A stretch of DNA of 13,527 bases from Bacillota bacterium. GTDB taxonomy: Bacteria > Bacillota > Clostridia > Peptostreptococcales > Anaerovoracaceae. The stretch lies in the NCBI GenBank assembly GCA_016293805.1, contig JAEDDI010000044.1, forward strand, positions 1-13,527, given 5' to 3'. Below are positions 1 through 6,642 of the stretch, in pieces. Made by a program: the position numbers and the translations under genes. Under the pieces are notes generated by a model. It was not told the origin of the DNA. It saw nothing but the letters and a program-made list of their open reading frames with translations, and ran no database searches. Position 1 is the stretch's first letter. Every line of letters begins with the position of its first letter.

Positions 1-98
1 AATTCCAATGGATAGCAAGCTTTTTTTAACAACAAAGTGTCAAAGATGGGATTATGACATATGAAAAGCTCTCATGCAACCGCTTATTCTGATGCAGC
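1..98. other. Intergenic region downstream of preA, no firm gene
   Basis: This AT-rich stretch lies beyond the preA terminator at the window edge. I see no recognisable gene start with a good ribosome binding site and no RNA gene. A plus-strand ATG at 61 opens a 54-codon frame that ends at 225, opposite the preA end. It lacks a convincing Shine-Dalgarno sequence and is treated under findings. The minus strand contains a TTGACA (rc at about 39-44), but no -10 hexamer follows at a normal distance. The next gene of the preT-preA transcription direction, if there is one, lies outside the window. Confidence 0.4.
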
Positions 99-124
99 AA
101 AAAAGCAAAAGGCCGAAAGCCTTG
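99..124 (-). terminator. Rho-independent terminator of preT-preA
   Basis: Read on the minus strand, the arm AAGGC (119-123), a five-base loop and the arm GCCTT (109-113) form a short GC-rich stem. It is followed by TTGC and a run of six T (99-104). It lies about 80 nt past the preA stop codon. The stem is only 5 bp, so strength is uncertain, but the position and the T run fit an intrinsic terminator. Confidence 0.6.
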
Positions 125-205
125 AAATTGCACGATTTTTCAAAGTTTCCGACCCAATGCCAGTTTTATTCATTTATTCAGAAGACAAATATATCTGTTA
201 TTCAA

Positions 206-1459
206 TTATTCGTAGTGCTTCTTGAACTTGATGTCAACAGGAGTTCTTCCTTCCTTCCAAACGATTTCACCCGGAGTAATACATTCCTGTACAGGGCAAA
301 CATTTAAGCAAAGGTGACATCCTACGCAGTTTTCGTTAAGCTCAGGTCTTCTTGTTTCAGTATTGAAATCGATTGCCTGATGTCCTCCGTCGTAGCATGA
401 TACGTAACATCTTCCGCATCCAACACACTTATCATCATCAAACTTAGGAAGAATCTTGAAGTCTCTGTTAAGTTCTTCAGCAGGGATAATGTTAGGAAGA
501 GCCATTCCGATGAAATCATCAAGCTTTTCGTATCCTCTTTCTTCCATAAAGTGTGACATACCGCTGATCATATCTTCTACGATTCTGTAACCGTACTGCA
601 TGATAGCTGTTGTAACCTGAATGTTCTTGCATCCTAAAGCTAAGAATTCAGCTGCGTCTCTCCATGTTTCGATACCGCCGATACCTGAAATGTCTCTGCC
701 CTTAAGTTCTTCGCACTGAAGAAGATTAGTTATAAATCTTAATGCGATTGGCTTTACAGCAGCTCCGGAATAACCTGAGATTGAGGATTTTCCGTTTACT
801 ACAGGCATAGCTGTCATATTTTCAAAGTCAATGTTTGTAACTGACTTGATAGTATTGATAGCTGATACTGATGCAGCACCGCCCTGGATAGCTGCGATTG
901 CAGGTTCTTCCATGTTCTTGTTGTTTGGAGTCATCTTTGCGATGAATGGAATATCTGTCACTGAAGTAACAGCTTCGCAGTATGATTTAACAAGTTCAGG
1001 ATTAGTACCTACGTCTGAACCCATATCATGTGATGTCATCTGAGGACATGAGAAGTTACCTTCGATAAGCTTGGCTCCAGCCTGTTCGCACATCTTAGCC
1101 AGTTCTTTCCATTCGTCCACTGTTGAACCCATGATTGTTGATACAGTGATATGATCAGGATAATCTCTGTTAAGTCTGTACATGAATTCGAAATTCTTTT
1201 CAGTCGGCTTGTCTGAAATCTGTTCCATGTTCTTGAATCCTAACCACGGAAGACCTTCCTTGTTAGTCTGGTCAAATCTAGGTGAACATTCATCTGCCAC
1301 GAAGATACCAACAGTCTTGAAGAAACATCCGCCCCAGCCTGTTTCGTAACATTTAGCAACCATATCATAGTTACCACCTACAGGTGATGATGATAAGAAG
1401 AACGGATTCATACAATCAACGCCTAAGTAATTTATTGATAAATCTTTCTTAACTGCCAT
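206..1459 (-). CDS. preA: NAD-dependent dihydropyrimidine dehydrogenase, subunit PreA
   Basis: This is the catalytic FMN/Fe-S subunit of the PreTA complex, which interconverts uracil or thymine and their 5,6-dihydro forms. The 417-residue protein has a DHODH-like TIM barrel (about 8-320). The motif NFSCPQMTSHDMGSDVG puts the expected active-site Cys at 138. It is followed by IAKMTP (Lys175), AINTI (Asn202), SGYSGAAVKPI (228-238) and the FMN phosphate-binding GIGGIE (259-264). A C-terminal ferredoxin domain carries two CxxCxxCxxxC sets, at Cys345/348/351/355 and Cys378/381/384/388. The ATG has an AAAGGAG site 9 nt upstream and follows the preT stop after 1 nt, so the two are co-translated. Length and motifs match the E. 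coli PreA family closely. The direction of the reaction in vivo cannot be read from sequence, but the M20 amidohydrolase upstream favours degradation. Confidence 0.95.
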   Translation of the reverse strand: MAVKKDLSINYLGVDCMNPFFLSSSPVGGNYDMVAKCYETGWGGCFFKTVGIFVADECSPRFDQTNKEGLPWLGFKNMEQISDKPTEKNFEFMYRLNRDYPDHITVSTIMGSTVDEWKELAKMCEQAGAKLIEGNFSCPQMTSHDMGSDVGTNPELVKSYCEAVTSVTDIPFIAKMTPNNKNMEEPAIAAIQGGAASVSAINTIKSVTNIDFENMTAMPVVNGKSSISGYSGAAVKPIALRFITNLLQCEELKGRDISGIGGIETWRDAAEFLALGCKNIQVTTAIMQYGYRIVEDMISGMSHFMEERGYEKLDDFIGMALPNIIPAEELNRDFKILPKFDDDKCVGCGRCYVSCYDGGHQAIDFNTETRRPELNENCVGCHLCLNVCPVQECITPGEIVWKEGRTPVDIKFKKHYE

Positions 1460-1460
1460 C

Positions 1461-2708
1461 TTACTTTACTCCTTTCTCTAAGTATTCAATGATTGCTGCT
1501 GCTGCTTCCTTTCCTGCTGCAACTGCTTCAACAACTGTCTTACCGCCGTTTACGATATCTCCAGCTGCGAATACTTTTGCAATGTTAGTCTTACCAGCCT
1601 CAGCTGCAACTCCACCCTTAGCATTTGCTTCAACGCCTTCAACTGCTTCAGGTGCCTGTCCGATTGCAAATACAACTGTATCGCATGCAATCTTAAGTTC
1701 TGAGCCATCAAGAACGCCTTCTCTTCCTGTAAAAGTGATAGCATCAACCTTGCCATCTCCTTCAACAGCCTTAGGAGCCATATTAGTTGTGATGCCAACG
1801 CCTAATTCAAGAGCATACTGGAATTCGTTCATATTTCCAGGTGCTTCTTCTAATGATCTTCTGTAAACAATCTTTACTTCGTCTGCGCCTAACAGCTTAG
1901 CTGTTACAGCACAGTCAACTGCAACGTCTCCGCCACCTACTACTACAACCTTCTTGCCAGGTTGAGTTTCAGTAGTTCTTGCTGCCTTTAAGTAATCTGC
2001 TGCAGCATATACTCCGTCAAGGTCTGTACCGTCAATTGGAGGTAACTTTGTTGCCCAAAGACCTGTTCCAACGAAAATTGCATCATAATCAGCAACATCG
2101 GCGATAGCAACCTTCTTGCCAAATTCAAACTTAACGCCTAATCCTTCAACCTGAGCGATATCATGGTCGATAACTCTCTGAGGAAGTCTTGAAGGAACGA
2201 TTCCGTAAGTAAGCATTCCGCCTGCTTTTTCCTCTTTTTCGAAAATAGTTACTTCATAACCTGCTTTTCTTAATTCTGCTGCTGCTGCAAGTGATGCAGG
2301 ACCAGCACCTATACATGCAACCTTGCCAGGTTTAGCTTCGCCTGCAACTAAAGTTTTCATACCGAAAACTTCTTCAGCTTCGATAGCATATCTCTGTAAT
2401 TTACCAATTTCAATCGGTCTGTCGATTCCACATCTTGAGCAAGCTTCTTCACAAAGTCTGTCGTAAGGACATACTCTTGCACATGAGCCGCCTAAGATAT
2501 TGTTTTCTCTGATTGTTTCTGCTGCGCCTCTGACATTTCTGAATCTTATTGATCTGATAAACTTGGCAGGGTCTGTTCCAGCAGGACATCCTTTGCTGCA
2601 AGGTGCATCATGGCATAATAAACATCTTGCTGCTTCTTCAAGGGCTGTTCTGTGAGTGAATCCAGCAACAGCTTCAGCAGTATATGCTGCTTTTACTACT
2701 TTACTCAA
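1461..2708 (-). CDS. preT: NAD-dependent dihydropyrimidine dehydrogenase, subunit PreT
   Basis: This is the FAD/Fe-S diaphorase subunit that passes electrons between NAD(P)H and PreA. The 415-residue protein starts with a GltD/DPD-type Fe-S domain. Cysteines at 29, 32, 37 and 41 form the first set, and 76, 80, 86 and 90 (in GGSCARVCPYDRLCEEAC) the second. An FAD-binding GAGPAS follows at 134-139 and a nucleotide-binding GGGDVA at 258-263 with VYRRS at 281-285. The second FAD motif AAGD is at 381-384. The start codon is TTG (2706-2708), chosen because AAAGGAGGAG (2714-2723) sits 7 nt upstream and no in-frame ATG is better placed. preA follows after 1 nt. The alternative of a glutamate synthase small subunit is unlikely because the partner is PreA rather than GltB. 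NADH versus NADPH preference cannot be decided here. Confidence 0.93.
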   Translation of the reverse strand: MSKVVKAAYTAEAVAGFTHRTALEEAARCLLCHDAPCSKGCPAGTDPAKFIRSIRFRNVRGAAETIRENNILGGSCARVCPYDRLCEEACSRCGIDRPIEIGKLQRYAIEAEEVFGMKTLVAGEAKPGKVACIGAGPASLAAAAELRKAGYEVTIFEKEEKAGGMLTYGIVPSRLPQRVIDHDIAQVEGLGVKFEFGKKVAIADVADYDAIFVGTGLWATKLPPIDGTDLDGVYAAADYLKAARTTETQPGKKVVVVGGGDVAVDCAVTAKLLGADEVKIVYRRSLEEAPGNMNEFQYALELGVGITTNMAPKAVEGDGKVDAITFTGREGVLDGSELKIACDTVVFAIGQAPEAVEGVEANAKGGVAAEAGKTNIAKVFAAGDIVNGGKTVVEAVAAGKEAAAAIIEYLEKGVK

Positions 2709-2768
2709 TGTAACTCCTCCTTTAAATGTGTATATGCATATATAATCAAAATATATATCATGAATGAG
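2709..2768 (-). promoter_or_regulatory. preT leader with strong RBS and AT-rich probable promoter zone
   Basis: The stretch between the M20-gene terminator and preT is strongly AT-rich. It contains the 12-bp palindrome TATATGCATATA (2731-2742) and several TATAT-like hexamers that could be a -10, but no convincing -35 at 16-18 nt. Because a terminator separates preT from the M20 gene, a promoter is expected here. I cannot place it to the base. The AAAGGAGGAG ribosome binding site at 2714-2723 decides the TTG start. Confidence 0.4.
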
Positions 2769-2800
2769 AAACCGGCGAAGGATTGCTCCTTCGTCGGTTT
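2769..2800 (-). terminator. Terminator after the M20 amidohydrolase gene
   Basis: A long hairpin has 14-nt arms at 2769-2782 and 2787-2800 and a four-base loop. All positions pair, with one G-U. It begins 34 nt after the stop codon of the upstream gene. On the minus strand it ends in GGTTTCTCATTC, a modest T tract. On the plus strand the arm ends in GGTTTTATT, so it may stop transcripts from both sides. Confidence 0.75.
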
Positions 2801-2833
2801 TATTAACTTGTGAATGTTCAGTTTGCCAGTGAA

Positions 2834-4129
2834 TTAGAATTCATCACTTGCATCACACTTAAGAACTGCATTAAGAGTAGCAGTAGCTACAGCTGTACAG
2901 TCTTCATCTGATACGTGTTCAGGTTCGCAGTGTGATAAACCGTCCTTAGTTCTTGCGAATAACATTGTTGTAGGAATCATGTATGCGCAGAACTGAGCAT
3001 CGTGTCCGGCACCTGATAAAATCTTCTGCCACTTAGCGCCCATTTCTTCCATTGATTCTTCAACAAATCCGATTAATCTTGAATCGAATGGAACTGGGTC
3101 TCTTGACCACTGTTCTTTAATTTCACAATCGCACTGCTGCCATTTTTCAGCTGCTAATTCCTTAAGGATTTCCATGCACTGATCAAGAACTGCCTGTTCA
3201 GGATGTCTTACGTCTAATGACATGTAAGCTTCATCAGGAATTACAGTGTGGATGCAAGGGTGAACTTTGATTTCACCAGTTGTGAATACGAATTCAGGCT
3301 TGCCCTGAGCAACGATTTCAGCGTTAAGTGCATCATATCTCTTGTGAAGTTCGCATAAGAAGTCTGCCATAGCGTGAAGAGCATCATGTCTCTTAGCCAT
3401 TGGGAATGTACCAGCGTGAGCTGAGAATCCATACATTCTAACTGCATAGTTGAACATACCCATTACAAGCTGAACAGCACCGATTTCGTTTCCGTTGTCT
3501 TCAAGGATAGGTCCCTGTTCAAGATGTGCTTCGAACATAGCACAGTATTTTTCAGGGCTGATTCTGTTTTCCTTAGGACCAGTATAAGGTGAAGCAGCAA
3601 GAGCTTCGCCAAAGTTTGCATATGGAGAATCGTCCATTGGCTTTGATGCCATCATGTTGTCATACATGAAGTTTGGCTTAAGATAATCAGGAAGATAATC
3701 GTAGCAGATGATTCCTGATACCATCATTGCAGGCGGATAAAGTGATCCTTCTTCGTTTGTCCAGATCATAGCTGTAATAGGGTGCTTATGAGGAATGTTT
3801 TCAGCAGCGATTGTTTCAAGTACTTCCATACCTGTCATAACGCCAAGAATACCATCATAGTTACCGCCGTTCTTAACTGAGTCGCAGTGTGAACCCATTA
3901 CGATTCTCTTTGCATCAGGATCTGAACCTGGAAGAGTAGCGTACATGCAGGCAACGTCATCATACTCGATTGTAGCGCCGATTGCCTTCATTCTCTTTTC
4001 GAATTCTGCTCTAGCCATGTTAGCTTCTGCTGAAAGTGAATATCTTGTGATTCCACCGTGTCCGGCATCGCCGTACTGTGACATTGTCTTAATTTTGTCT
4101 GACATTCTTTCAAGACTACACTTATACAT
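2834..4129 (-). CDS. M20 hydantoinase/carbamoylase-family amidohydrolase (N-carbamoyl-amino acid or ureidopropionase type)
   Basis: This metal-dependent hydrolase cleaves a ureido or N-carbamoyl bond, releasing an amino acid, ammonia and CO2. The 431-residue protein shows the dinuclear-metal residues of the family: His81 in GSHCDSV, Asp92 in GGNYDGILGV, Glu126/Glu127 in TNEEGS, His202 in AHLEQGP and His400 in LSHCEPEHVS. The bridging-domain His238 (SAHAGTFPM) and SGAGHDAQ (372-379) are also present. I chose the ATG at 4127-4129 because AAGGAGG (4138-4144) lies 8 nt upstream. A longer frame starting at 4225 adds 32 hydrophobic residues atypical of the family and reads through that site. Neighbouring preT-preA suggests N-carbamoyl-beta-alanine as substrate. 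Allantoate or an N-carbamoyl-L-amino acid remain possible, since family motifs do not separate them. Confidence 0.88.
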   Translation of the reverse strand: MYKCSLERMSDKIKTMSQYGDAGHGGITRYSLSAEANMARAEFEKRMKAIGATIEYDDVACMYATLPGSDPDAKRIVMGSHCDSVKNGGNYDGILGVMTGMEVLETIAAENIPHKHPITAMIWTNEEGSLYPPAMMVSGIICYDYLPDYLKPNFMYDNMMASKPMDDSPYANFGEALAASPYTGPKENRISPEKYCAMFEAHLEQGPILEDNGNEIGAVQLVMGMFNYAVRMYGFSAHAGTFPMAKRHDALHAMADFLCELHKRYDALNAEIVAQGKPEFVFTTGEIKVHPCIHTVIPDEAYMSLDVRHPEQAVLDQCMEILKELAAEKWQQCDCEIKEQWSRDPVPFDSRLIGFVEESMEEMGAKWQKILSGAGHDAQFCAYMIPTTMLFARTKDGLSHCEPEHVSDEDCTAVATATLNAVLKCDASDEF

Positions 4130-4378
4130 TAATTTGTCCTCCTTAAATATATATATCATTTGAATAACAAACCGGTTCTGTAACCAGTTACAATATAAGA
4201 ATAACACAATAGTTTGAAAATTCAAGAATGCGGCTTCGAATTTCGTCCCATTCCTGCTTCATTTTGCGATTTTTTTGTCAATCTTCCCTGCCCAGGCAAC
4301 AAAAATGTATAATTTTGCTCGTTTTGCGGCTTTTGCATAAGCAAATTAATATCCTTCGTACCTATTCATATATAAAAG
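4130..4378 (-). promoter_or_regulatory. Intergenic leader of the M20 gene with repeats and a hairpin
   Basis: This 250-nt stretch between the terminator of the LacI/PreA-like operon and the M20 gene should hold the M20 promoter. Three things can be seen. TTTTGC occurs three times at exactly 9-bp spacing (4313, 4322, 4331), with a fourth copy at 4262, and the last of the three runs into the inverted repeat TTTGC-ATAA-GCAAA (4332-4345). AACCGGTT (4170-4177) and AACCAGTT (4182-4189) can pair as an 8-bp hairpin in the transcript. A TATATT at about 4190-4200 is a possible -10, but its -35 is poor. A 38-codon minus-strand frame (4222-4338) has only a distant weak ribosome site and is not called. 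Confidence 0.45.
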
Positions 4379-4401
4379 GCCGGTTTCGCTTCGAAACCGG
4401 C
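4373..4401 (-). terminator. Terminator after the LacI/PreA-like operon
   Basis: Perfect 10-bp arms GCCGGTTTCG (4379-4388) and CGAAACCGGC (4392-4401) flank a three-base loop. On the minus strand the stem is followed by CTTTTATATAT. It begins 18 nt after the stop codon of the PreA-like gene. This is a convincing intrinsic terminator and separates the regulator operon from the M20 gene. Confidence 0.88.
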
Positions 4402-4418
4402 ACATATAATATATCCTT

Positions 4419-5525
4419 CTACATATCCAGATTCAGTTTATCCGCATCGCATATCGATACACATAATCCGCATCCTGTGCAAAGGCTTTCATCAATATCA
4501 ATATCGTTTCCGTTTTTTGAAATCGCATTGTACATGCATGCAACTGTACAGTCACTGCATCCTTCTATACACGGAGTATCTTCTTTCTTGCATACTGCTA
4601 CAGAAATCTTCATTTCATCGAACGACTTGAGATTTCTAAGAGCCTTTCCCTTTATCTGCGAAACGGATGAAATGCCGTTTTCACAAAACCATTTCTCAAG
4701 ATCTCTGACTATCTCGGTAATTATTCCCGGCCCTTTTACCATGACTGCTGTTCCGACCTGCACCACAGAGGCTCCCAGCATCAGATATTCCACGACATTC
4801 CTGTAGTTCTCAACTCCTCCTATTCCGCAGATTGGAATATCAAGCGACTGAGCAATTGATGCAACAGCTGCCAGACTTATAGGTCTAATAGGCGCTCCTG
4901 AATATCCTCCATATGTGGGAAGAGACGGCATCGCAGTATCTATATCAACACTCAGTATGCATCTGATTGTATTAATACAGCTGATACCGGATGCACCTGC
5001 AAGTTTAGCTGCTTTTGCAATCTCAATAATATTTGTTGCGGTCTGAGACAGTTTCACTATTACAGGTATTTTCACATTAGAAACAACTGCCTTTGTGAAA
5101 TCGTAAACAACATCCTTATGTGACGCTGCAACCTCAAGGGATTCAAACATCGGATTAGACACGCTTATCTCTATCGCATCAGCACCGAATTTCTCAAGTT
5201 TCGATGCAAGATATGCAACCTCCGAAGGGGTATGTGCAGAAACACTTGCAATTACTCTGCCGCCGGAGCTTTTTGCTACCTGCATTTCATATTCCCAGCC
5301 TTCCACCTGTATGTCACTGTACAGCCTTATGTTCTGTACTCCTGATCCGTTATATGCGATTCTAGGACATACATCCAGTATGGCATCGCTCACTATGCTC
5401 TCTGTTACAACAGCACCCGCACCCGCTTCTATGAGCTTTTTAATGCTCTGACCATCCCGGCTCCACGGACCTGCAGACACTATGACCGGATTATCCAGTT
5501 CCATTCCCAAAAAAGTAGTATTCAT
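4419..5525 (-). CDS. DHODH/PreA-like flavoprotein with C-terminal 2[4Fe-4S] domain, atypical active site
   Basis: This 368-residue paralogue of the PreA barrel is probably an FMN- and Fe-S-dependent oxidoreductase of unknown substrate. Recognisable parts are the FMN lysine (Lys158, VIVKLS), INTI (Asn185), GGYSGAPIRPISL (206-218), GIGGVE (234-239) and VQVGTAVM. At the catalytic motif, where PreA has NFSCP, this protein reads SVSNP (121-125), so the usual active-site Cys is Asn124 and the usual Asn is Ser121. The ferredoxin domain has Cys319/323/326/330 with an extra residue in the first gap, and Cys349/352/355/359. The Pro that normally follows each set is Met and Asp. I chose the ATG at 5523-5525 over a TTG one codon earlier because it overlaps the lacI stop as TGATG with GGAG about 10 nt upstream. 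It should not be called PreA or PyrD without testing. Confidence 0.82.
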   Translation of the reverse strand: MNTTFLGMELDNPVIVSAGPWSRDGQSIKKLIEAGAGAVVTESIVSDAILDVCPRIAYNGSGVQNIRLYSDIQVEGWEYEMQVAKSSGGRVIASVSAHTPSEVAYLASKLEKFGADAIEISVSNPMFESLEVAASHKDVVYDFTKAVVSNVKIPVIVKLSQTATNIIEIAKAAKLAGASGISCINTIRCILSVDIDTAMPSLPTYGGYSGAPIRPISLAAVASIAQSLDIPICGIGGVENYRNVVEYLMLGASVVQVGTAVMVKGPGIITEIVRDLEKWFCENGISSVSQIKGKALRNLKSFDEMKISVAVCKKEDTPCIEGCSDCTVACMYNAISKNGNDIDIDESLCTGCGLCVSICDADKLNLDM

Positions 5526-6553
5526 CAAAACATTTCTCCAATTCTTTCTTTATGACCGCACGATTTACGTATTTTAAGTTTTGCCATCAGGACCAGTTCC
5601 CTGTCTTCACCCGAAAAGGCATCTTCATCTCCGTCGATGAAATCTATCAGTAGTCTTGCTCCCATTACCCCCATCTTGTGAAGAGGTTTTTCTACAGTCG
5701 AAAGCTTAGGTGTGACAAGGTTTGACATCCTCACATTGTCGAATCCGACAACTCCTATATCGTCAGGAATCACAAGATTGTTGTCATGAACAGCATCCAT
5801 AACACCAAATGCCAGAGTATCACTAGTTGCGAATATCGCCTGAGGTCTATTATCCATCTCGAGGAGTCTCTTCGCTGCAAGATATCCACCTTCGATAGTA
5901 TTTGGTATCTCGACTACATATTCTTCCCGAAAACCTATTCCGGCCTCACTCAGTGCGTCCATATATCCCCTTTTCTTGTTCGCATTCTCCGCCCGAGGTG
6001 TTTCTCCGCATACTATGGCTATATCCTTATAGCCTATCTGCACAAGATGACCTACCGCCTTTGCAGCCGCCGCTCTGCTGTCGATTGTCACTGTATGTGT
6101 TCCGTTTACATGATTGTTTTCACCTATAATTACACTTGGTATCTTGTTTTCCCTGAGAAGATTAAAATCTTTTTCTTCAAGTGATGGATGAAGCATCACA
6201 ATGCCGTCTACCCTTCTCTGAATCAGTATCTGAAGATATTTTCTTTCTTTCTCGACATCGTTCTCAACATTGCATATGAGCGTGGTATACTCCTTCTGGT
6301 GAGCAACATCCTCAACACCCTTTGCAATTTCTATAGAGGCATTATCCAGAAGATTCGGCAGCATCAGGGCAATTGTTCCTGTCTTGTTGAAATTAAGTCC
6401 CCTTGCAAACCAGTTTGGAACATATTCCTCAGATTTCATTATCTCTTCGATTGTTTTTCTGGTGGACTCGGCAACGGTTTCCGGATGATTGAGCACCCTT
6501 GATACCGTAGCAACGGACACACCTGCTTTTTCAGCAATGTTTCGTATGTTCAC
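5525..6553 (-). CDS. LacI-family transcriptional regulator
   Basis: This 342-residue DNA-binding regulator has a LacI helix-turn-helix at 3-23 (IRNIAEKAGVSVATVSRVL) and a hinge segment around 44-57 (YVPNWFARGL). A periplasmic-binding-protein-like effector domain follows, with DGIVMLHPS, GYKDIAIVCG, RGYMDAL, IFATSDTLAFG, DIGVVGFDN and a C-terminal IRKSCG. Length is normal for the family. The start is GTG (6551-6553), with AAGGA about 13 nt upstream, so initiation may be moderate. The stop overlaps the start of the PreA-like gene, so the regulator very likely controls that gene and itself. The effector is unknown: family members usually bind sugars or nucleobases, and the neighbour makes a nucleobase-like ligand plausible but not shown. 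Confidence 0.92.
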   Translation of the reverse strand: MNIRNIAEKAGVSVATVSRVLNHPETVAESTRKTIEEIMKSEEYVPNWFARGLNFNKTGTIALMLPNLLDNASIEIAKGVEDVAHQKEYTTLICNVENDVEKERKYLQILIQRRVDGIVMLHPSLEEKDFNLLRENKIPSVIIGENNHVNGTHTVTIDSRAAAAKAVGHLVQIGYKDIAIVCGETPRAENANKKRGYMDALSEAGIGFREEYVVEIPNTIEGGYLAAKRLLEMDNRPQAIFATSDTLAFGVMDAVHDNNLVIPDDIGVVGFDNVRMSNLVTPKLSTVEKPLHKMGVMGARLLIDFIDGDEDAFSGEDRELVLMAKLKIRKSCGHKERIGEMF

Positions 6554-6582
6554 TTCTTCACCCGTTTCCTTTTTATGTCCCT

Positions 6583-6618
6583 CTTATACAAGTTCAGATG
6601 GAACATGCGTTCCATCTG
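6583..6618 (-). promoter_or_regulatory. Candidate operator/promoter of the lacI operon
   Basis: A perfect inverted repeat has arms CAGATGGAAC (6595-6604) and GTTCCATCTG (6609-6618) around ATGC. Neither strand shows a T run after it, which argues against a terminator. On the minus strand a -10-like TATAAG (6583-6588) lies 6 nt downstream, so the repeat would cover the spacer and the -35 position, the classic place for a repressor site. The -35 hexamer itself is poor, and the repeat centre is not the CG typical of many LacI operators. Autoregulation by the adjacent LacI protein is therefore an inference. Confidence 0.55.
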
Positions 6619-6642
6619 TAAAAATGCATCATATTCTGCATG

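Noticed and set aside
4130..4225. Upstream extension of the M20 gene (32 extra residues from 4225)
   Set aside because: The extension is not typical of the family, and a strong AAGGAGG lies inside it 8 nt before the internal ATG at 4129.
4225..4262. Possible sigma-54 promoter (TGGGAC...TCGAA on the minus strand)
   Set aside because: The essential GC of the -12 element is absent, and there is no enhancer-binding activator gene in the window.
4222..4338. 38-codon minus-strand frame in the M20 leader
   Set aside because: The ribosome site is weak and about 13 nt away, and the peptide (MQKPQNEQ...) mainly reflects the GCAAAA repeats.
4228..4806. 192-residue plus-strand frame
   Set aside because: It overlaps the end of the PreA-like gene and its terminator, which have clear homology and signals on the minus strand.
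5786..6502. Several plus-strand frames of 75-132 residues inside lacI
   Set aside because: They are shadows of a well-supported LacI gene and have no ribosome site or recognisable motif.
6595..6618. The palindrome as an intrinsic terminator of the murA operon
   Set aside because: No T run follows the stem on the minus strand (it continues AACTTGTATAAG), so the operator reading fits better.
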